Of a stretch of 64,000 bases of DNA, positions 62,319 to 64,000 are shown piece after piece. The notes beneath the pieces were generated by a model. That model saw nothing but the letters and a program-made list of their open reading frames with translations, did not search any database and was not told the origin of the DNA. A program made the position numbers and the translations under genes. The stretch's first letter is position 1. Every line of letters starts with the position of its first letter. Origin of the DNA: Acidobacteriota bacterium (lineage in GTDB: Bacteria > Acidobacteriota > UBA6911); the NCBI GenBank assembly GCA_016929335.1, contig JAFGIY010000213.1:1-64000 (forward strand), written 5' to 3'.

Positions 62319-63489
62319 TTTGAATTCCTTCCTTAAGACCGGATGCCAGCCTTTCCATTTCAGGAAAGGCTTCTCCGCCTTTGCAATACTCGCAATCCCC
62401 GTGAGGAGCTACAGGAATGTCCAGCGCGTAAGCCCGCAAATGGGCTACCTGGCATAGAAAATCCACCGGCGATTCCGGATCGCCCTGTTCCAGTTCGCTG
62501 TTGGCAGGGCACATTCCGCACATTGCCTTGATTTCGCATGCGGCACATTTGGTTATGCGGAAACTCTTTTTGCGTCGCAGGTTCAATATGGAGTTTTGCC
62601 AGCCGTCCTCAAAACTTCCGCGGCGCAAGTCGTAGCTGTTGCATTGCGAGAACGGACACAGGTTCATTTTGCCCTGTGGATTTATTGAAAATGAATTGAT
62701 GCCTCCACCGCAGTGGTACAGCTCATCGATGCGCCCGGATGCGTGCACAGGCCCGTTGAACTGATTTGCGAAGGTCTTCCAGGCATCGATGCGCGCAGAA
62801 TCCATTAGATCCAGTTCCACAACCTCGGCAGGTGTGAGTCGGAAAGCCAGCGGACGCCGAGAAAAATCGATTCTGGGATTGATCATGGCATCAAACCGGA
62901 ATTCGAGCCCGAGATCCTCCTGAACGAATCGCTTCATATCCCGGATCTCATGTTTGTTTTCTCTGACAACCACTGTTTTTATTTTCAGCGGCAGGTTTCT
63001 CTCTCTCAGAAGATTTATTCCCCTCAGGCACTTCTCAAATGATCCCGGAACTCCGCTTATGCTTTCATACGTTCTTCTTGTCCGGCCATACAACGTAATC
63101 TCAGTAGAAAAGGGAGTCCATTGTGCAAGATGGTCGGCTATTGCCGGCGTTATAAGGATTCCGTTTGTAAAAAGGCTGACAAGCAATCCTTTTTGCTTTG
63201 CGTATGTATAGATGTCGAGGAAATCTTTTCTGACAAAGGGCTCCCCTCCGGTGAAAAGCAGCCAGAGGCACCCGGCGTCGGTGATTTCATCAAGTATATG
63301 ACAGTGCTCTTCGCGGCTCAGCTCGTTCTGTCCGGCGCCGGCATCATCTAATTCAAGATTGTTGTAACAATGAGAGCATTTCAAGGGACAGCGGTAGGTG
63401 AGCTCAATAGTCCCATCCAGGGGTACTCTTCGCCCGACTATTTGATGGTGAAACGCTTCGCTGAATTTGCCGTATGTACAGGTGTCCAC
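62296..63489 (-). CDS. Radical SAM/SPASM peptide-modifying enzyme
   Basis: 397 residues. The radical SAM cluster is CPLKCSHC (Cys34, 38, 41), with the LLFTGGEPFVRKD SAM-binding motif. The C-terminal SPASM region has YHCGGGINSFSINPQGKMNLCPFSQC and CAACEIKAMCGMC, and extra Cys near the end (GDCEYCKGG). Such enzymes install carbon-sulfur or carbon-carbon links on peptides. It lies four bases after the PqqD-like gene and overlaps the precursor gene by 23 bases. Confidence 0.92.
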   Translation of the reverse strand: MDTCTYGKFSEAFHHQIVGRRVPLDGTIELTYRCPLKCSHCYNNLELDDAGAGQNELSREEHCHILDEITDAGCLWLLFTGGEPFVRKDFLDIYTYAKQKGLLVSLFTNGILITPAIADHLAQWTPFSTEITLYGRTRRTYESISGVPGSFEKCLRGINLLRERNLPLKIKTVVVRENKHEIRDMKRFVQEDLGLEFRFDAMINPRIDFSRRPLAFRLTPAEVVELDLMDSARIDAWKTFANQFNGPVHASGRIDELYHCGGGINSFSINPQGKMNLCPFSQCNSYDLRRGSFEDGWQNSILNLRRKKSFRITKCAACEIKAMCGMCPANSELEQGDPESPVDFLCQVAHLRAYALDIPVAPHGDCEYCKGGEAFPEMERLASGLKEGIQNEQKLTA

Positions 63490-63492
63490 TTC

Positions 63493-63798
63493 TCAACTCC
63501 CGCCTTGGGCGGATGAACGTATAAGGCCGGCGTCTCGCAGAGAATCCAGAAATTCCGTCAGATCCTCTGCTGCTGTATCGAAAGCGACCTCGTACTCCCG
63601 GCAAAGCTTCTGCAGGATTGCTTCATCCGAAGTCGGAAGCCGAAGCATCTCCCAAACCATCGTGCCCATGGCGTTTAAAGTGTAAATGGCATTCAATTCG
63701 CCTACGCTGCCGGCTATAGGCACAATAATCGTCTCTCCTGCTATCTGCCTTGTCACCAGATTGTCTGCTTGAACGTGATATAGCATACGCATGCTCAT
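63493..63798 (-). CDS. PqqD-like peptide-recognition protein
   Basis: 101 residues; the start may be any of three close ATGs. The PqqD/RRE fold is visible: VTRQIAGETIIVPIAG, LNAIYTLNAMGTMVWEML, then SDEAILQKLCREYEV and a closing DLTEFLDSLRDAGLI. Such proteins bind the precursor's leader and hand it to the radical SAM enzyme. First gene of the minus-strand RiPP operon. Confidence 0.88.
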   Translation of the reverse strand: MSMRMLYHVQADNLVTRQIAGETIIVPIAGSVGELNAIYTLNAMGTMVWEMLRLPTSDEAILQKLCREYEVAFDTAAEDLTEFLDSLRDAGLIRSSAQGGS

Positions 63799-63860
63799 GA
63801 AATATTGTTTCGGCTGCCTTTATATGTACATTAGCGAATAACCTGTGCAGGATACAGCAA

Positions 63861-64000
63861 ATGCCAATACCTGAAAAGCCGGGAAGCGGTCTGAGTCAGG
63901 GAGGCATTCATGTGAGAGCGCTACGAGAGCTTCGACGATCCGCGATGCGGAGGCGGGCCCATCGCCAGGCGGCGATCAACGGCCAGAACACGCGGCCGGA
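63861..64000 (+). CDS. Start of an unknown gene, cut by the window end
   Basis: An open frame starts at ATG (MPIPEKPGSGLSQGG) with AGGA eight bases upstream and stays open for 46 codons to the edge. It is rich in Arg (VRALRELRRSAMRRRAHRQ). Divergent from the PqqD-like gene. Too little remains to name it. Confidence 0.3.
   Translation, partial: MPIPEKPGSGLSQGGIHVRALRELRRSAMRRRAHRQAAINGQNTRP

Noticed and set aside
1..64000. CRISPR array
   Set aside because: No regularly spaced repeats of suitable length were seen, and no cas gene is present.

Overview
The window comes from a Gram-negative bacterium. It encodes an RND/TolC tripartite pump, an outer-membrane beta-barrel protein, an OmpA-type peptidoglycan-binding domain, a lipoprotein and Tat-type signal peptides. 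Redox genes suggest an anaerobic or microaerophilic life: an aldehyde:ferredoxin oxidoreductase-family enzyme with an iron-sulfur partner, a molybdopterin hydroxylase, a radical SAM selenoprotein and arsenite methylation. No rRNA, tRNA or ribosomal protein gene was seen, so the phylum cannot be fixed. A deep-branching or uncultured lineage is plausible but not shown.

Layout. 1-81: probable outer end of an IS21-like element, which cuts a small membrane-protein gene. 651-2503: overlapping three-gene cassette of unknown role, with its own terminator. 2854-9233: small integrated element (P4-type integrase, AlpA-like regulator, primase-helicase, P27 small terminase, unknown genes) that looks like a phage satellite; an iteron-like inverted repeat lies beside the primase gene. 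9624-14681: glycogen operon (glgC, an EAL/HDOD signalling protein, glgP). 15058-22112: mixed chromosomal genes, including a PurF-like protein without its glutaminase cysteine. 22480-28538: molybdenum hydroxylase divergent from a trs-type cluster whose radical SAM gene is read through an in-frame UGA (selenocysteine). 28576-36392: arsM, exported ferredoxin plus AOR-family enzyme, UroD-family protein, nifU-nifS. 36601-44757: lipoprotein, glycosyltransferase and a TetR-controlled RND pump with two identical operators. 44867-53613: gpsA and an unusual seven-gene operon joining a NitT/TauT-type ABC transporter to PspA, a AAA+ ATPase, coiled-coil proteins and a solute-binding/OmpA fusion. 54047-63798: RiPP-type cluster with a three-cysteine precursor, PqqD-like and radical SAM/SPASM proteins, HPr-kinase-like protein, gingipain-like C25 peptidase, Sec11-type S26 peptidase and ABC exporter.

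Three systems deserve most attention. The ABC/PspA/AAA+/OmpA operon looks like one envelope-spanning machine built around an ESCRT-III-like protein. The RiPP cluster has a complete logic of precursor, recognition protein, radical SAM enzyme, kinase, proteases and exporter. The trs cluster contains a selenoprotein that ordinary gene calling splits in two.
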